Assembly (NCBI GenBank): GCA_016744135.1
Contig: JADGEX010000001.1
Span: forward strand, 1,003,029-1,067,028
Direction of reading: 5' to 3'
Source of the DNA: Pseudodesulfovibrio sp.
GTDB lineage: Bacteria > Desulfobacterota > Desulfovibrionia > Desulfovibrionales > Desulfovibrionaceae
Length of the DNA: 64,000 nucleotides
The position numbers were made by a program, and so were the translations under genes. Under the pieces are notes generated by a model. That model saw nothing but the letters and a program-made list of their open reading frames with translations. It was not told the origin of the DNA and searched no databases. Numbering within the stretch: position 1 is the stretch's first letter; the number at the start of each line of letters is the position of its first letter. Shown here one piece after another: positions 44,983 through 54,110 of the stretch.

Positions 44983-45042
44983 CTTTTCTCTTCTCCCTTC
45001 CCCTCTTCCCCCCTCTTCCTCTCTTCCCTTCTCTTCTCTTTC
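44983..45042 (+). repeat. 60-base pure pyrimidine tract
   Basis: From 44983 to 45042 the plus strand contains only C and T, 60 bases in a row, in irregular CTTC-type order. Such a homopurine-homopyrimidine run can form triplex or slip during replication. It is followed by an A-run and lies upstream of the hypothetical gene at 45130. Confidence 0.85.
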
Positions 45043-45129
45043 ACAAAAAAAACTTGAATAATCCCCCCCACTATTCAAAACTCCCCCAAACAAAACAAAA
45101 AACAAACACCCCCTGTAAGGGCACCCTGT

Positions 45130-45459
45130 ATGTTCAAACAAAAAATATGGCCCTTCATAGGCGCCTCCGGCACGGAGTACCCCTTCACCATTCTCCCCAA
45201 AAGCGAGAAACTCCCGCAATCCGCAGGAGTATTCATCCTCGCCTACACCCACCCGCGCGGCCATATGGCAGGCTGGGAAATAACCCCCATACTCATAAAC
45301 CACGCCAACAATATAGCCTTAGCACTCGATACCGAAACACACTTAAACCGCGATCAAAAGGCCATATGGAACTGCAATTTCGTCCTCTTGGAACCCTCTC
45401 AATCAGCCAGAGAAAAATACGTACGCGACCTGAAAATACATGAATCCAAAGACATTTGA
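45130..45459 (+). CDS. Small hypothetical protein
   Basis: A 109-residue soluble protein that begins MFKQKIWPFIGASGTEYPFT and has GVFILAYTHPRGHMAGWEIT. I recall similar short proteins in Desulfovibrio and other proteobacteria, none with a function. AAGGG lies 10 bases upstream of the ATG. An overlapping 129-residue frame starting at 45054 is a shadow. A terminator follows 17 bases after the stop. Confidence 0.72.
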   Translation: MFKQKIWPFIGASGTEYPFTILPKSEKLPQSAGVFILAYTHPRGHMAGWEITPILINHANNIALALDTETHLNRDQKAIWNCNFVLLEPSQSAREKYVRDLKIHESKDI

Positions 45460-45474
45460 CCGCTACAACTAAAA

Positions 45475-45495
45475 AAGCCCTGATCAACAGGGCTT
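45475..45495 (+). terminator. Terminator after the 45.1 kb gene
   Basis: AAGCCCTG pairs with CAGGGCTT around ATCAA; an A-run precedes it and ATCTTC follows. It may also serve the minus-strand gene at 45530. Confidence 0.75.
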
Positions 45496-45529
45496 ATCTT
45501 CACTGCTTCAAAAAACAAAGTTCCTACCA

Positions 45530-45736
45530 CTACCTCGTATGGCAATCTTTACAACAATAATAACAACCATCTACATTAGAATAATGCTTTCTGGCTTCCT
45601 GCACAGCCCCTCTACAACTCGCATGGACACCAAGATAAATACGATTTTCAGGAGCCGGCAAATACCCACACGCTAATTCATGAACCTCATGCTCACCCGT
45701 GGTCTGCTGATTTTTGTTCACATAATACTCAGGCAT
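45530..45736 (-). CDS. Small Cys-rich hypothetical protein
   Basis: A 68-residue protein: MPEYYVNKNQQTTGEHEVHE, then CGYLPAPENRIYLG and a C-terminal CYYCCKDCHTR. Similar short proteins with this layout (YYVNKNxQxxGxHEVH, PAPENRIYLG, CYYCxxxCH) occur in many bacteria, often in variable regions; they have no assigned function. The C-terminal cysteines and His could bind zinc. AAGGAGG 8 bases upstream. Confidence 0.8.
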   Translation of the reverse strand: MPEYYVNKNQQTTGEHEVHELACGYLPAPENRIYLGVHASCRGAVQEARKHYSNVDGCYYCCKDCHTR

Positions 45737-45844
45737 ATGAGCCTCCTTAAAATTATTTATTTAAACCTAGAATATCATACATTCTATATTTAGCGAAACA
45801 ACATTTTCAAACTAAATCCGACTCTCCATATACCCAAAAAAAAA

Positions 45845-45861
45845 GCCGCCTCTTCGGCAGC
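45845..45861 (-). terminator. Terminator after the solute-binding protein
   Basis: The minus strand reads GCTGCC-GAAGA-GGCGGC followed by nine T. It begins 34 bases after the stop of the gene at 45895. Confidence 0.82.
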
Positions 45862-45894
45862 ATCAAATTTCGTTTCTTCTCAAAAAAACAACAA

Positions 45895-46704
45895 CTAAGG
45901 CCCCACCTTTACATACTTTCGCACCATCTCATCAATGAGACCTTCTTCCTGCATCTCAACAATAATTCTATCGAATTCCTCCAACCGCTCCACAAAAAGC
46001 TCACCCTTACGGACCAAAAGATGAAATGGCATTGATGCAACGACTACCTCAGTCTGAACAATCTTGTCGCTCACCCCTTCACTGACAATATGCGCCCACG
46101 CAGCTCCCGGCCACTCAATGGCAATATCAGCCCGTTTGTTCGCCAACATCTGCCAGACGTTCTTCAATCGCGGAGTCTGATAGGTCTTGATTCCCCGCGA
46201 CTTGATATGCGTGTCATTCCACCCATTCCCTACATAGGTCACAACAGACAAATCTAACCGAAGGATATCCTCTATTGAAGTAACAGCTTCAATTTTCTTT
46301 ATTTTCGGGTGGTCTATGGAAGTGAAAATTGTCAAATCCTTCATGTAAAATGAATGCTTGTGTGTCACCGTATACTCAAGGCGTTCCTTGGTTGGCACTG
46401 AAATCATGGCACTGGCTTCACCACATTGCACATTCACCTGACACCGTCCCCACGGGTATTCATGCCACGAAGCCCTCATATCCATTCGTATGAAGGCTTC
46501 GGTGATGATGTCATAGAAAAAACCTTCCATATTGCCATCTTCATCACGCGAAAAAAAAGGCCAATAGTTTGGATAATCAATATGGAGGGATGGGTGATGT
46601 GCCACGGCTGTTGATGACAGGAAAAACACAACCAACACCATTAAAACACACTGGTATAATGCTTTTTTAGCAAACAGGCCGAAAAATGATGACTGCTGTG
46701 GCAT
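45895..46704 (-). CDS. Periplasmic amino-acid-type solute-binding protein
   Basis: About 269 residues: signal peptide (hydrophobic residues about 18-33, cut near VAHH) and a type 3 solute-binding fold (PF00497). FFYDIITEAFIRMDM, SVPTKERLEYTVTHKHSF and TSIEDIL resemble the two-lobe pattern. No permease or ATPase is near, so it may work with a remote transporter or be a sensor-type binding protein. A start at 46749 lacks a signal-peptide fit. Ligand unknown. Confidence 0.82.
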   Translation of the reverse strand: MPQQSSFFGLFAKKALYQCVLMVLVVFFLSSTAVAHHPSLHIDYPNYWPFFSRDEDGNMEGFFYDIITEAFIRMDMRASWHEYPWGRCQVNVQCGEASAMISVPTKERLEYTVTHKHSFYMKDLTIFTSIDHPKIKKIEAVTSIEDILRLDLSVVTYVGNGWNDTHIKSRGIKTYQTPRLKNVWQMLANKRADIAIEWPGAAWAHIVSEGVSDKIVQTEVVVASMPFHLLVRKGELFVERLEEFDRIIVEMQEEGLIDEMVRKYVKVGP

Positions 46705-46775
46705 GGTGTCCAATTTAACACAATCATACAGACCGTCAACACGCACCAATCAATAATAACATTCACCCGATCAAC

Positions 46776-46808
46776 CACAAAAAGGGCCGCCCATTTGGAC
46801 GACCCTTT
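46776..46808 (-). terminator. Terminator of the second RND operon
   Basis: On the minus strand AAAGGGTCGTCC pairs with GGGCGGCCCTTT with a few wobbles, followed by TTTTTG. It lies 22 bases after the permease stop. Confidence 0.82.
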
Positions 46809-46830
46809 GATGATGTTTGCTATGAATCAG

Positions 46831-49800
46831 TTATTCATCCGACGCGGACTTTTCCGGCGGTCGAGTTTTACGAATCTTTCCGCTGAGCTTGCCGCCGGCA
46901 CCCTGAATGGCCGTGTACAAGGCAGGTACCACGAGCACACCCAGAATAGTCGCCGCGAGCATACCGCCGAAAACGGATGTTCCAAGCGCGTGACGGCTGG
47001 AAGAACCAGCACCTTCTGCCCATACAAGCGGAATAACACCGAGAATAAAGGCGAAGGATGTCATCAGAATGGGCCGGAAACGCAAGGCAGCGGCCGCCAA
47101 TGCAGCGTCTTTGACCGACATGCCTTCTTCATGTTTTTCCTTGGCATATTCAACAATCATAATAGCGTTTTTCGCCGCCAAGCCAATGAGCATAATCAGA
47201 CCGATCTGGGCATAAACGTTGTTGTCCAACCCGCGAATCCACTGGGATGCCATGGCACCACAAATACCAAGCGGAACGCAGAGAATGACCGCAAACGGAG
47301 TGGCCCAGCTTTCATACTGAGCGGCCAGCACAAGGAAGACCATGATGATAGCCAAAACAAAAACTAACGCAGTGTCACCACCGGCAGCTTTTTCCTGATA
47401 GGCGATGCCTGACCAGTCGTAACCGTAACCCTGTGGCAAATTGGCAAGGGCTGTCCGCTCAAGTGCGGCCATAGCCTGCCCCGAACTGTAACCGGCGGCC
47501 GGAGATATGGTCAGTTCAACCGTCCGATAGATGTTGTACCGCTGGACATATTCCGGCCCGACCATGCGGGTGGATGTACTCAAGGTGGACAAAGGAACCA
47601 TGTCGCCCTTGGCCGAACGCATATAGAACTGGTCCAGATCATCGATCTTGGTCCGGTACTTGGACTCAGCCTGAGCCATAACACGGTACGTACGACCATA
47701 CTGGTTGAAATCGTTGATATAATAGCCGCCGAGGTACGTCTGTAACGTCTGGAAAACGTCACTGATCGGCACGCCGAGCTTCTTGACCTTGTCACGATCG
47801 ATTTCCACATTGAACTGCGGAACATGCGCCGAGAACGTGGTGAACACGTTGCTGACCTCAGGCAATTTTCCTGCCTCGGCCATAAACGAAGTCGCCACGG
47901 AGGACAGCTCTTCGATGGAGCCACCGGTCTTATCCTGCAACTCGAACTGCAAACCACCAGTGGAACTCAATCCACGAATAGGCGGCGGGCCGAATCCCAC
48001 GACAATGGCTTCCTGAATGCCAAAGAACGCTTTTTGCGCCTTGGCCATGATGGCATCAGCCGTCAATTCAGGCGTGGTCCGCTCGGACCAATCATCCAAA
48101 ACCACGAAGAATGCTGAGTTGTATGAAGAATATGCACCGGTCAACAGGCTGAATCCACCAAGTGAAACCACACTCCGAACGCCTTCTGCATCCTTGAGAT
48201 AGGCTTCAACTTTTCGAGCAACTGCATCGGAACGCTCAAGAGACGCGCCCTCGGGTAACATTGAGTTGACGATGAAGTAACCCTGATCCTCATCCGGCAC
48301 AAAACCAGACGGCAGAATTTTAAACAACCCGCCACACGCGACAACGACGATACCCACAATGAGCAGGCCCATAACCGAGCGGCGAACCAACATGCCAACC
48401 CCATTATTGTACCGTTTGCTCACGGCCTCAAATATGACGTTGAATTTATCGAAGAACCATCCCAACGGCCCGCGAATGGGCTTATACGGCCTGAGCAACA
48501 AGGCAGACAGGGCCGGAGACAGGGTCAATGCGTTGATAGACGAAATAAACACGGACACGGACAGGGTCAGCGCAAACTGCTTGTAGAGCTGGCCTGTGAT
48601 ACCGCCCATGAAGGCGACCGGGATAAACACCGCGATAAGCACCAATGTACTCGCGATGACCGGGCCGGTAACCATAGTCATGGCCTTTTTGGTCGCTTCC
48701 TTGGGTGACATCCCGTCATCATCAATAAATCGCTGCGTGGCCTCAACCACAACAATGGCGTCATCAACAACAATACCGATGGCCAACACAAGGCCGAACA
48801 GCGTCAATGTGTTGATGGAAAAACCAAGCACCGGGAAAAGCGCAAAGGTACCGATAAGTGATACAGGCACACAAACCATTGGAATAATAGTTGTTCGCCA
48901 GTTTTGCAGAAAAATAAAGACCACCAGAAAAACAAGGATCAACGCCTCGTACAAGGTCACCATAACTTCGTCGATGGAGGACGAAACGAACAAGGTCGTG
49001 TCGTAAGGGATCTGGTACTTGATGCCATGCGGGAAAGCGACGGATAATTCATCCATGGTCGAACGAATCTGAGCCGCTACATCCAGAGCGTTGGCACCGG
49101 GAAGCTGATAAATAAGCATGGATGCGGTGGGGCCACCGTTCAGACGGGCAAAGGTGAAGTAGTTCTTGGCACCAAGTTCTACCCGTGCGACATCCTGAAT
49201 CTTGACAGAACTACCATCCTCGTTTGCCTTGAGGATGATGTTGCCAAATTCACTCGGCTCAACCAGACGCCCCTTGACGCGCAATGCCATCTGAAACTGC
49301 TGTCCTTGAGGTGCGGGGGGCATACCGATCTGTCCGGCAGGGGCCTGAACATTCTGCTCCTTGACCGCGTTGATGACATCCGAAACCGTCAAACCATAGG
49401 TCGTCAACTTATCAGGATCGAGCCAAAGGCGCATGCCGTAATCCTGGTCGCCAAACAACATGACATCGCCGACACCGGGAATACGTTTGAGCGCATCATA
49501 CAGGTTAATCTTAGCGTAGTTGTTGAGAAAAAGCGTATCATAAGCAGGATTGTCCGAGGTCAGGTTAATGATCAGGACGATATCCGGCGACCGCTTATCA
49601 ACGCTGATACCCGAATTGCGAACCTCCTGCGGCAACTGGGCCGTAGCAAGGTTCACACGGTTCTGCACGTCAACGGTTGCGAGTTCGAGATCACGCCCCA
49701 ACTCAAAGGTAACAGTCAGGGACATGGAACCATCGTTGGCCGAGATGGAAGACATATACAACATGTCCTGCGCCCCGTTGACCTGCTCCTCGATGGGAGT

Positions 49801-49989
49801 GGCAACGGATTCCATAACGGTCTGCGCGTCAGCACCGGTATACGAAGCACTCACCTGCACCGATGGTGGCGCGATTTCCGGGTACTGGGCGATAGGCAGG
49901 GCAAAAATGGACAACCCACCCACCAACAGAATGATAATAGCCAAGACCGACGAGAAGATTGGCCGATCAATAAAGAATCTGACGAACAT
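46831..49989 (-). CDS. RND multidrug efflux permease (AcrB/MexB type)
   Basis: 1052 residues with the full HAE1 layout: N-terminal helix, large porter loop, central helices with LVLAIGIVVDDAIVVVEATQ (proton-relay Asp pair), second loop and C-terminal helices with FGGMLAATILGVLVVPALY. Overall pattern (SYTGADAQTVMESVATPIE, PGANALDVA) is that of AcrB/MexB/MexD pumps for drugs and solvents. It follows the adaptor by 3 bases. No outer-membrane channel gene is nearby; the adaptor is a lipoprotein. Confidence 0.95.
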   Translation of the reverse strand: MFVRFFIDRPIFSSVLAIIILLVGGLSIFALPIAQYPEIAPPSVQVSASYTGADAQTVMESVATPIEEQVNGAQDMLYMSSISANDGSMSLTVTFELGRDLELATVDVQNRVNLATAQLPQEVRNSGISVDKRSPDIVLIINLTSDNPAYDTLFLNNYAKINLYDALKRIPGVGDVMLFGDQDYGMRLWLDPDKLTTYGLTVSDVINAVKEQNVQAPAGQIGMPPAPQGQQFQMALRVKGRLVEPSEFGNIILKANEDGSSVKIQDVARVELGAKNYFTFARLNGGPTASMLIYQLPGANALDVAAQIRSTMDELSVAFPHGIKYQIPYDTTLFVSSSIDEVMVTLYEALILVFLVVFIFLQNWRTTIIPMVCVPVSLIGTFALFPVLGFSINTLTLFGLVLAIGIVVDDAIVVVEATQRFIDDDGMSPKEATKKAMTMVTGPVIASTLVLIAVFIPVAFMGGITGQLYKQFALTLSVSVFISSINALTLSPALSALLLRPYKPIRGPLGWFFDKFNVIFEAVSKRYNNGVGMLVRRSVMGLLIVGIVVVACGGLFKILPSGFVPDEDQGYFIVNSMLPEGASLERSDAVARKVEAYLKDAEGVRSVVSLGGFSLLTGAYSSYNSAFFVVLDDWSERTTPELTADAIMAKAQKAFFGIQEAIVVGFGPPPIRGLSSTGGLQFELQDKTGGSIEELSSVATSFMAEAGKLPEVSNVFTTFSAHVPQFNVEIDRDKVKKLGVPISDVFQTLQTYLGGYYINDFNQYGRTYRVMAQAESKYRTKIDDLDQFYMRSAKGDMVPLSTLSTSTRMVGPEYVQRYNIYRTVELTISPAAGYSSGQAMAALERTALANLPQGYGYDWSGIAYQEKAAGGDTALVFVLAIIMVFLVLAAQYESWATPFAVILCVPLGICGAMASQWIRGLDNNVYAQIGLIMLIGLAAKNAIMIVEYAKEKHEEGMSVKDAALAAAALRFRPILMTSFAFILGVIPLVWAEGAGSSSRHALGTSVFGGMLAATILGVLVVPALYTAIQGAGGKLSGKIRKTRPPEKSASDE

Positions 49990-49992
49990 GGT

Positions 49993-51192
49993 CTAGCTGT
50001 CCTTCTTTTCAGTATCCTGAGCTTCGGCAGCGGGTGTAGCAGCGGGTGCAGGCTGGGAGCCGTCATCAGTCATGGGAACGACGATTGGCTTGATGTCCAT
50101 ACCCGGACGCACTCTGCGAATACCGTCAACAATAACCATGTCGTCGACTTTTAATCCTTCTTTAACAACGGTCAGATTGTCTACTTCAAAACCGATCTTA
50201 ACAGGCTGGCTCTTGACCTTGCCGTCTGCACCAACCACGTAGAGGGACTTCATTCCTTGCACATCCATGACCGCGCGGGCCGGGACGACCACGGCATCAT
50301 CAATATTCGTAATAAGCACTCTAACCTTAGCGTACTGACCAGGCCTGAGCATATTCTCTGGATTGGGGAAAACGACACGAATCCCCAGCGTACCGGTCTG
50401 AGGGTCAATCGTCGGATCAACCATGCTGACCTGGCCGTCGTGGCCATATTCGTTGCCATCGGAAAGGAGTAACCGAATCTGACGGTCTGTATCCTTTTCC
50501 ATACGACTACGGGTAGCCCGCACATAGTCATTTTCACTAATGCTAAAACTGACATAGACCGGGTCCTGCGTAGAAATAGTGGCGAGCAACGTATTTTCAC
50601 CCTGACCGACAAGGTTACCAACGTCCACTTTCACACGACCGATAAGGCCGTCAGTGGAAGCATAAATTTTGGTATATCCAAGCTGAATCTTCGCATTTTC
50701 AACCTTGGCCTGATTGTCGCCAATCTGCGCCTGATAGGTTGCAACCTGCGTCTGATAGCTTTCATACTCATCGCGGCTGACCACGCCCTCATCATAGAGC
50801 TTCTTGAATCGCTCAAAGTCTTTCTTCGCTTTTTTATACAAAGCCTGATTGTATTGCAGACCTGACTGGGCCTGCTTCAAATCCTCTTCAAAAGGCTTGG
50901 GATCGATGACGAACAACAGGTCGCCCTTCTTGACACTCCCACCTTCCTCGAAATTCCGCTTGATCAAAAATCCGGCCACGCGTGCCCGAACCTCAACGGT
51001 TTCGACAGCACTGATCTGCCCTACGAACTCACCCCATTGCGGCATCGTTCGAGTTTCGGCCTTGACGACCTTCATAGGTACGGGACCCTGAGGAGCCTGA
51101 GCCGCTTTATCTTCACCGCCACAACCGGCAGCCATCAAAACAAGTACAACCAAAGACAGGAGGAGAGCTCCGCGCAGACCTTTCTTCGCCAT
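49993..51192 (-). CDS. RND adaptor lipoprotein (AcrA/MexA type)
   Basis: About 399 residues with a lipobox, MAAGC, after a short signal, so it is lipid-anchored in the periplasm. Then GQISAVETVEVRARVAGFLI, the two-lipoyl half motifs, a long helical hairpin and TKIYASTDGLIGRVKVDVGN, and membrane-proximal beta domain. It joins the AcrB-type permease to an outer-membrane channel. Start at 51192 has AAGG 8 bases upstream; a start at 51258 would precede the signal by 22 residues. The C terminus is Ala/Pro-rich. Confidence 0.92.
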   Translation of the reverse strand: MAKKGLRGALLLSLVVLVLMAAGCGGEDKAAQAPQGPVPMKVVKAETRTMPQWGEFVGQISAVETVEVRARVAGFLIKRNFEEGGSVKKGDLLFVIDPKPFEEDLKQAQSGLQYNQALYKKAKKDFERFKKLYDEGVVSRDEYESYQTQVATYQAQIGDNQAKVENAKIQLGYTKIYASTDGLIGRVKVDVGNLVGQGENTLLATISTQDPVYVSFSISENDYVRATRSRMEKDTDRQIRLLLSDGNEYGHDGQVSMVDPTIDPQTGTLGIRVVFPNPENMLRPGQYAKVRVLITNIDDAVVVPARAVMDVQGMKSLYVVGADGKVKSQPVKIGFEVDNLTVVKEGLKVDDMVIVDGIRRVRPGMDIKPIVVPMTDDGSQPAPAATPAAEAQDTEKKDS

Positions 51193-51271
51193 GACAAAAA
51201 CCTTATTGGAGGGTTTACTTACACAAACACCACAGACCCTATGTTCAATTGAAGGCATCTTAAACGGAAAA

Positions 51272-51298
51272 TGTACGCATGTACACCGTGTTTTACAC
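51272..51298. promoter_or_regulatory. candidate operator of the second RND operon
   Basis: Two small palindromes in tandem upstream of the adaptor: TGTAC-GCAT-GTACA (51272-51285) and GTGT-TTT-ACAC (51288-51298). No regulator gene is adjacent. Pattern only. Confidence 0.35.
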
Positions 51299-51340
51299 TA
51301 AAATACATGCTGATAGACACGATTTGCACCTCTCTTGTTA

Positions 51341-51369
51341 TTGACTCCAAAGACGCCAGACCGTATTTA
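51341..51369 (+). promoter_or_regulatory. promoter of the DUF1844-argC operon
   Basis: TTGACT at 51341-51346 and TATTTA at 51364-51369, 17 bases apart, 40 bases before the DUF1844 start. Confidence 0.6.
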
Positions 51370-51409
51370 ATTGCGAGTGACACACGCATCCATCAAAATG
51401 GAGAGGAAC

Positions 51410-51700
51410 ATGGCTGACGACAAAACATGCAAAGACAACCCCATGAAGGGTGTCCCCATCGACATCACTTTTACCACTTTTATTTATTCCCTGTCCTCAT
51501 CGGCCATGGTCGCCTTGGGTGAGGCCCCGGAGCCGGGTACTGGCAAAGTGGAATTCCAACCGCAACTCGCCAAGCACACCATCGACATGCTCGGTATGCT
51601 CAAGGAAAAATTTGATAAAGGTCTGGACGCTGAAGAACAAAAATTGCTCTGTGACATCGTATATAATCTGCGCATGTCCTATGTAAACAAGACAAAATAA
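51410..51700 (+). CDS. DUF1844 domain protein
   Basis: A 96-residue protein. FTTFIYSLSSSAMVALGEAP is the conserved DUF1844 start and AKHTIDMLGMLKEK the second helix. The family is found next to unrelated housekeeping genes and has no known function. Start at 51410 has GAGAGG 3-8 bases upstream. Its stop is 12 bases before argC, so both are likely one transcript from the promoter at 51341. Confidence 0.9.
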   Translation: MADDKTCKDNPMKGVPIDITFTTFIYSLSSSAMVALGEAPEPGTGKVEFQPQLAKHTIDMLGMLKEKFDKGLDAEEQKLLCDIVYNLRMSYVNKTK

Positions 51701-51712
51701 TCGGAGAGGCAC

Positions 51713-52768
51713 ATGTCTCAGACAATCAAGGCGGGATTAGTCGGCGTAACCGGCTATACCGGCATGGAACTGGCGCGTCTTATGATCCATCACTCCTCCA
51801 TGGAACTGGTTCGGGTCACTTCACGCTCGGAAGCGGGTAAAACCCTCGCCGACATATACCCTTTCCTGAACCGGTTGCCGCTGGGCAATTTGGTCATCAC
51901 TCAGCCTGATCCCAAGGATTTGGCCGAAGAATGTGACGTAGTATTTCTGGCTGTGCCGCATAAAACCGCCATGGAAATCGCAGCCACCCTGCTGGAAGAA
52001 GGCGTTAAAGTTGTGGATCTGTCCGCAGATTTCCGCATCAATGACAAGGCGACCTATGAGCAATGGTATGACGTAGAACACACGCGTTCGGAGTTGCTTA
52101 CTGAAGCCGTTTACGGACTGCCCGAACTCTACCTCGATCAAATCATGGGCGCACGGCTCATTGCCAACCCCGGGTGTTATCCAACTTCAAGCATTCTGGG
52201 TCTTGCCCCGGCACTAACAAATAAATTCATCGAAACCGACGACATCGTTATTGATGCCAAATCCGGTGCCTCTGGTGCAGGCCGAGGAGCCAAAGTTGGC
52301 TCTCTGTTCTGTGAGGTGGCAGACTCCTTCAAGGCATACGGTCTCCCCTCGCACCGGCATACTCCTGAAATAGAACAGGAAATTTCCAAATTGGGCAAGA
52401 CCGACATCACGGTCTCCTTCAACACCCACCTGCTGCCCATTGATCGTGGTATCCTGTCCACAATCTACACTAAACTAACCGCTGACACTTCACTGGATGA
52501 TATCCACACGGCATACACCGAATTCTATGCGGGTAAGCCCATGGTCCGTGTATTGCCCAAGGGGCAGCTCCCGGAAACCCGTTTCGTACGTGGCACAGTA
52601 TTCTGTGACATCGGACTAGTGGTCGATCCCCGCACCAACCGACTGATTATCCTGTCCGCCATCGACAACCTGTGTCGCGGAGCATCCGGTCAGGCACTCA
52701 TGAACGCCAACCTGATCTGTGGGCTCGATATTGACGAAGGGCTACCCATGGCCCCTATGATGCCGTAA
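51713..52768 (+). CDS. argC: N-acetyl-gamma-glutamyl-phosphate reductase
   Basis: ArgC reduces N-acetylglutamyl phosphate with NADPH in arginine synthesis. 351 residues: VGVTGYTGMELARL for NADPH, catalytic C155 in NPGCYPTS, SGASGAGRGA, SHRHTPEIEQEI with the catalytic His, and DNLCRGASGQALMNANL near the end. Ribosome-binding GGAGAGG precedes the ATG. A terminator follows. It is a single arginine gene, not in an arg cluster. Confidence 0.96.
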   Translation: MSQTIKAGLVGVTGYTGMELARLMIHHSSMELVRVTSRSEAGKTLADIYPFLNRLPLGNLVITQPDPKDLAEECDVVFLAVPHKTAMEIAATLLEEGVKVVDLSADFRINDKATYEQWYDVEHTRSELLTEAVYGLPELYLDQIMGARLIANPGCYPTSSILGLAPALTNKFIETDDIVIDAKSGASGAGRGAKVGSLFCEVADSFKAYGLPSHRHTPEIEQEISKLGKTDITVSFNTHLLPIDRGILSTIYTKLTADTSLDDIHTAYTEFYAGKPMVRVLPKGQLPETRFVRGTVFCDIGLVVDPRTNRLIILSAIDNLCRGASGQALMNANLICGLDIDEGLPMAPMMP

Positions 52769-52795
52769 ACAACACCCTTATTTTTACGATTATGC

Positions 52796-52828
52796 AGGCC
52801 GCTTAAAAAAGCGGCCTTTTCTTTTTTT
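52796..52828 (+). terminator. Terminator after argC
   Basis: AGGCCGCTT pairs with AAGCGGCCT around AAAA, followed by TTTCTTTTTTT. Confidence 0.9.
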
Positions 52829-52883
52829 CAAGAATGGTTATCATGTGGCAAAGTTCTCAACCAGCCACAGGAAGGTTACCTTT

Positions 52884-53495
52884 ATGGATTTCAGCGATAT
52901 CATTATCAAAAGACGGGCCATCAACTTCTTTGACCCCACACGCGATGTATCCGAAGACCTGATCAAAACCTTGCTCGATGAGGCAGCCAAGGCTCCATCA
53001 AGCTTTAATTTGCAGCCATGGAAAATTAAAATGGTCCGTGCCCCCGAACGGAAAGCCACCCTGCGAGCACTGGCCTTCGATCAGCCCAAGGTAACCGAGG
53101 CACCCGTCATACTGTTGGTGCTCGCTGACCGAGACGGCTGGAAAGAGGGTTGCGACACACTGGAAAAGCACTTCACCAACAATCTCCAACCCCAACAACG
53201 CGAGTGGTTTATCAACACCACAAGCGCGCTCTATGGCAACAGCGAAGCGGCCAGTCAGGCTTTCGCCAACAAAAACGCTGGACTATTTGCCATGTCATTC
53301 ATGTTTACAGCGACCAACCACGGCCTACACACGCATCCCATGGATGGATTCGACCACGAAGCCGTCAAAAAGGAATTTGCCATCCCGGACAACTACTGGA
53401 TTCCCATGCTCATCGCGGTCGGACATCTCAATCCCGGTACAGAAATCCATCCCAAGGCATGGCGACAATCTGCGAATGAAATGATTCTGGAATAG
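52884..53495 (+). CDS. Nitroreductase family protein
   Basis: A 203-residue flavoprotein of the NfsB/FMN-dependent nitroreductase fold: KRRAINFFDPTRDV for FMN phosphate, APSSFNLQPWK, and a C-terminal PDNYWIPMLIAVGHL. Members reduce nitroaromatics, quinones or flavins with NAD(P)H; substrate here is unknown. The start at 52884 is chosen for the MDFSDIIIKRRA pattern and AAGG upstream; GTG 52845 would add 13 residues. Confidence 0.9.
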   Translation: MDFSDIIIKRRAINFFDPTRDVSEDLIKTLLDEAAKAPSSFNLQPWKIKMVRAPERKATLRALAFDQPKVTEAPVILLVLADRDGWKEGCDTLEKHFTNNLQPQQREWFINTTSALYGNSEAASQAFANKNAGLFAMSFMFTATNHGLHTHPMDGFDHEAVKKEFAIPDNYWIPMLIAVGHLNPGTEIHPKAWRQSANEMILE

Positions 53496-53601
53496 GAAAG
53501 TATAGATACCGCTGCACGGTTATTATATGTGATTTCGTCTCCGACGGCCAAAAATCAAGGGCCTGTGGAATCCTGTGTCGCCTTTGGCACGAACACAAAA
53601 A

Positions 53602-53623
53602 AAGGGGGCTCAAAAGCCCCCTT
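53602..53623 (-). terminator. Terminator of the Fe-S/cytochrome operon
   Basis: AAGGGGGCT pairs with AGCCCCCTT around CAAA. On the minus strand it is followed by seven T and lies 26 bases after the stop of the membrane protein. Confidence 0.88.
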
Positions 53624-53648
53624 GTAATATTCAACGTGAGAGTATGTA

Positions 53649-54110
53649 TCATCGCCATACGGCATACGCCGAAGCTTTCTTAAAGAGTGCGGCCAAAGCA
53701 ACCATCCCCATCACGGCAGCCAGCCCGAGGTGCACCCATTCAATGGCAACAATGACTGTCGGATCAAGTGTCACGCTCGGCATATTACGATAGACCCGCA
53801 ACAACCCGCTCACCAAAAGCCCACCCAGAATAACGGACCGGACCACACCGAATCGAGTGAGGACCAGCCGGTCCTTCCATTCCAGCAGCCAATTCATAAC
53901 CGCCAATGCGACCACAAACAACAGTAGGGCTGCCAGCACATAATGCAACTTATGCACAAAGAAAAAATCACCGGTCCAGGCCATGCCCGGAACCTCAGTC
54001 AGATAATACCGTTTTGCCAACGGCATTTGAAGCATACCGGTAACACCAAGACCAGTCATTGCAAAAAGAAACAATCGGGATATCCATGTGGAATACGGTC
54101 TAACTTTCAT
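53649..54110 (-). CDS. Small cytochrome b-like membrane protein
   Basis: A 153-residue membrane protein with four hydrophobic segments (about 10-28, 53-73, 88-105 and 121-143). Two His in HKLHYV and one in EWVHLGL are candidate heme ligands, which would make it a diheme b subunit like those anchoring Fe-S electron-transfer proteins; the family is not certain. It starts 11 bases inside the end of the Fe-S gene, so they are translationally coupled. No catalytic subunit is present. Confidence 0.75.
   Translation of the reverse strand: MKVRPYSTWISRLFLFAMTGLGVTGMLQMPLAKRYYLTEVPGMAWTGDFFFVHKLHYVLAALLLFVVALAVMNWLLEWKDRLVLTRFGVVRSVILGGLLVSGLLRVYRNMPSVTLDPTVIVAIEWVHLGLAAVMGMVALAALFKKASAYAVWR

Noticed and set aside
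44832-45303. Minus-strand open frames rich in Glu/Lys/Gly
   Set aside because: They come from the pyrimidine tract and palindromes and overlap a better-supported plus-strand gene.
45054-45443. 129-residue plus-strand frame overlapping the gene at 45130
   Set aside because: It has no ribosome-binding site; the 109-residue frame at 45130 has both a site and a recalled protein pattern.
49306-50154. 282-residue plus-strand frame opposite the AcrB-type permease and adaptor
   Set aside because: It crosses two genes on the other strand and has no start signal or motif.
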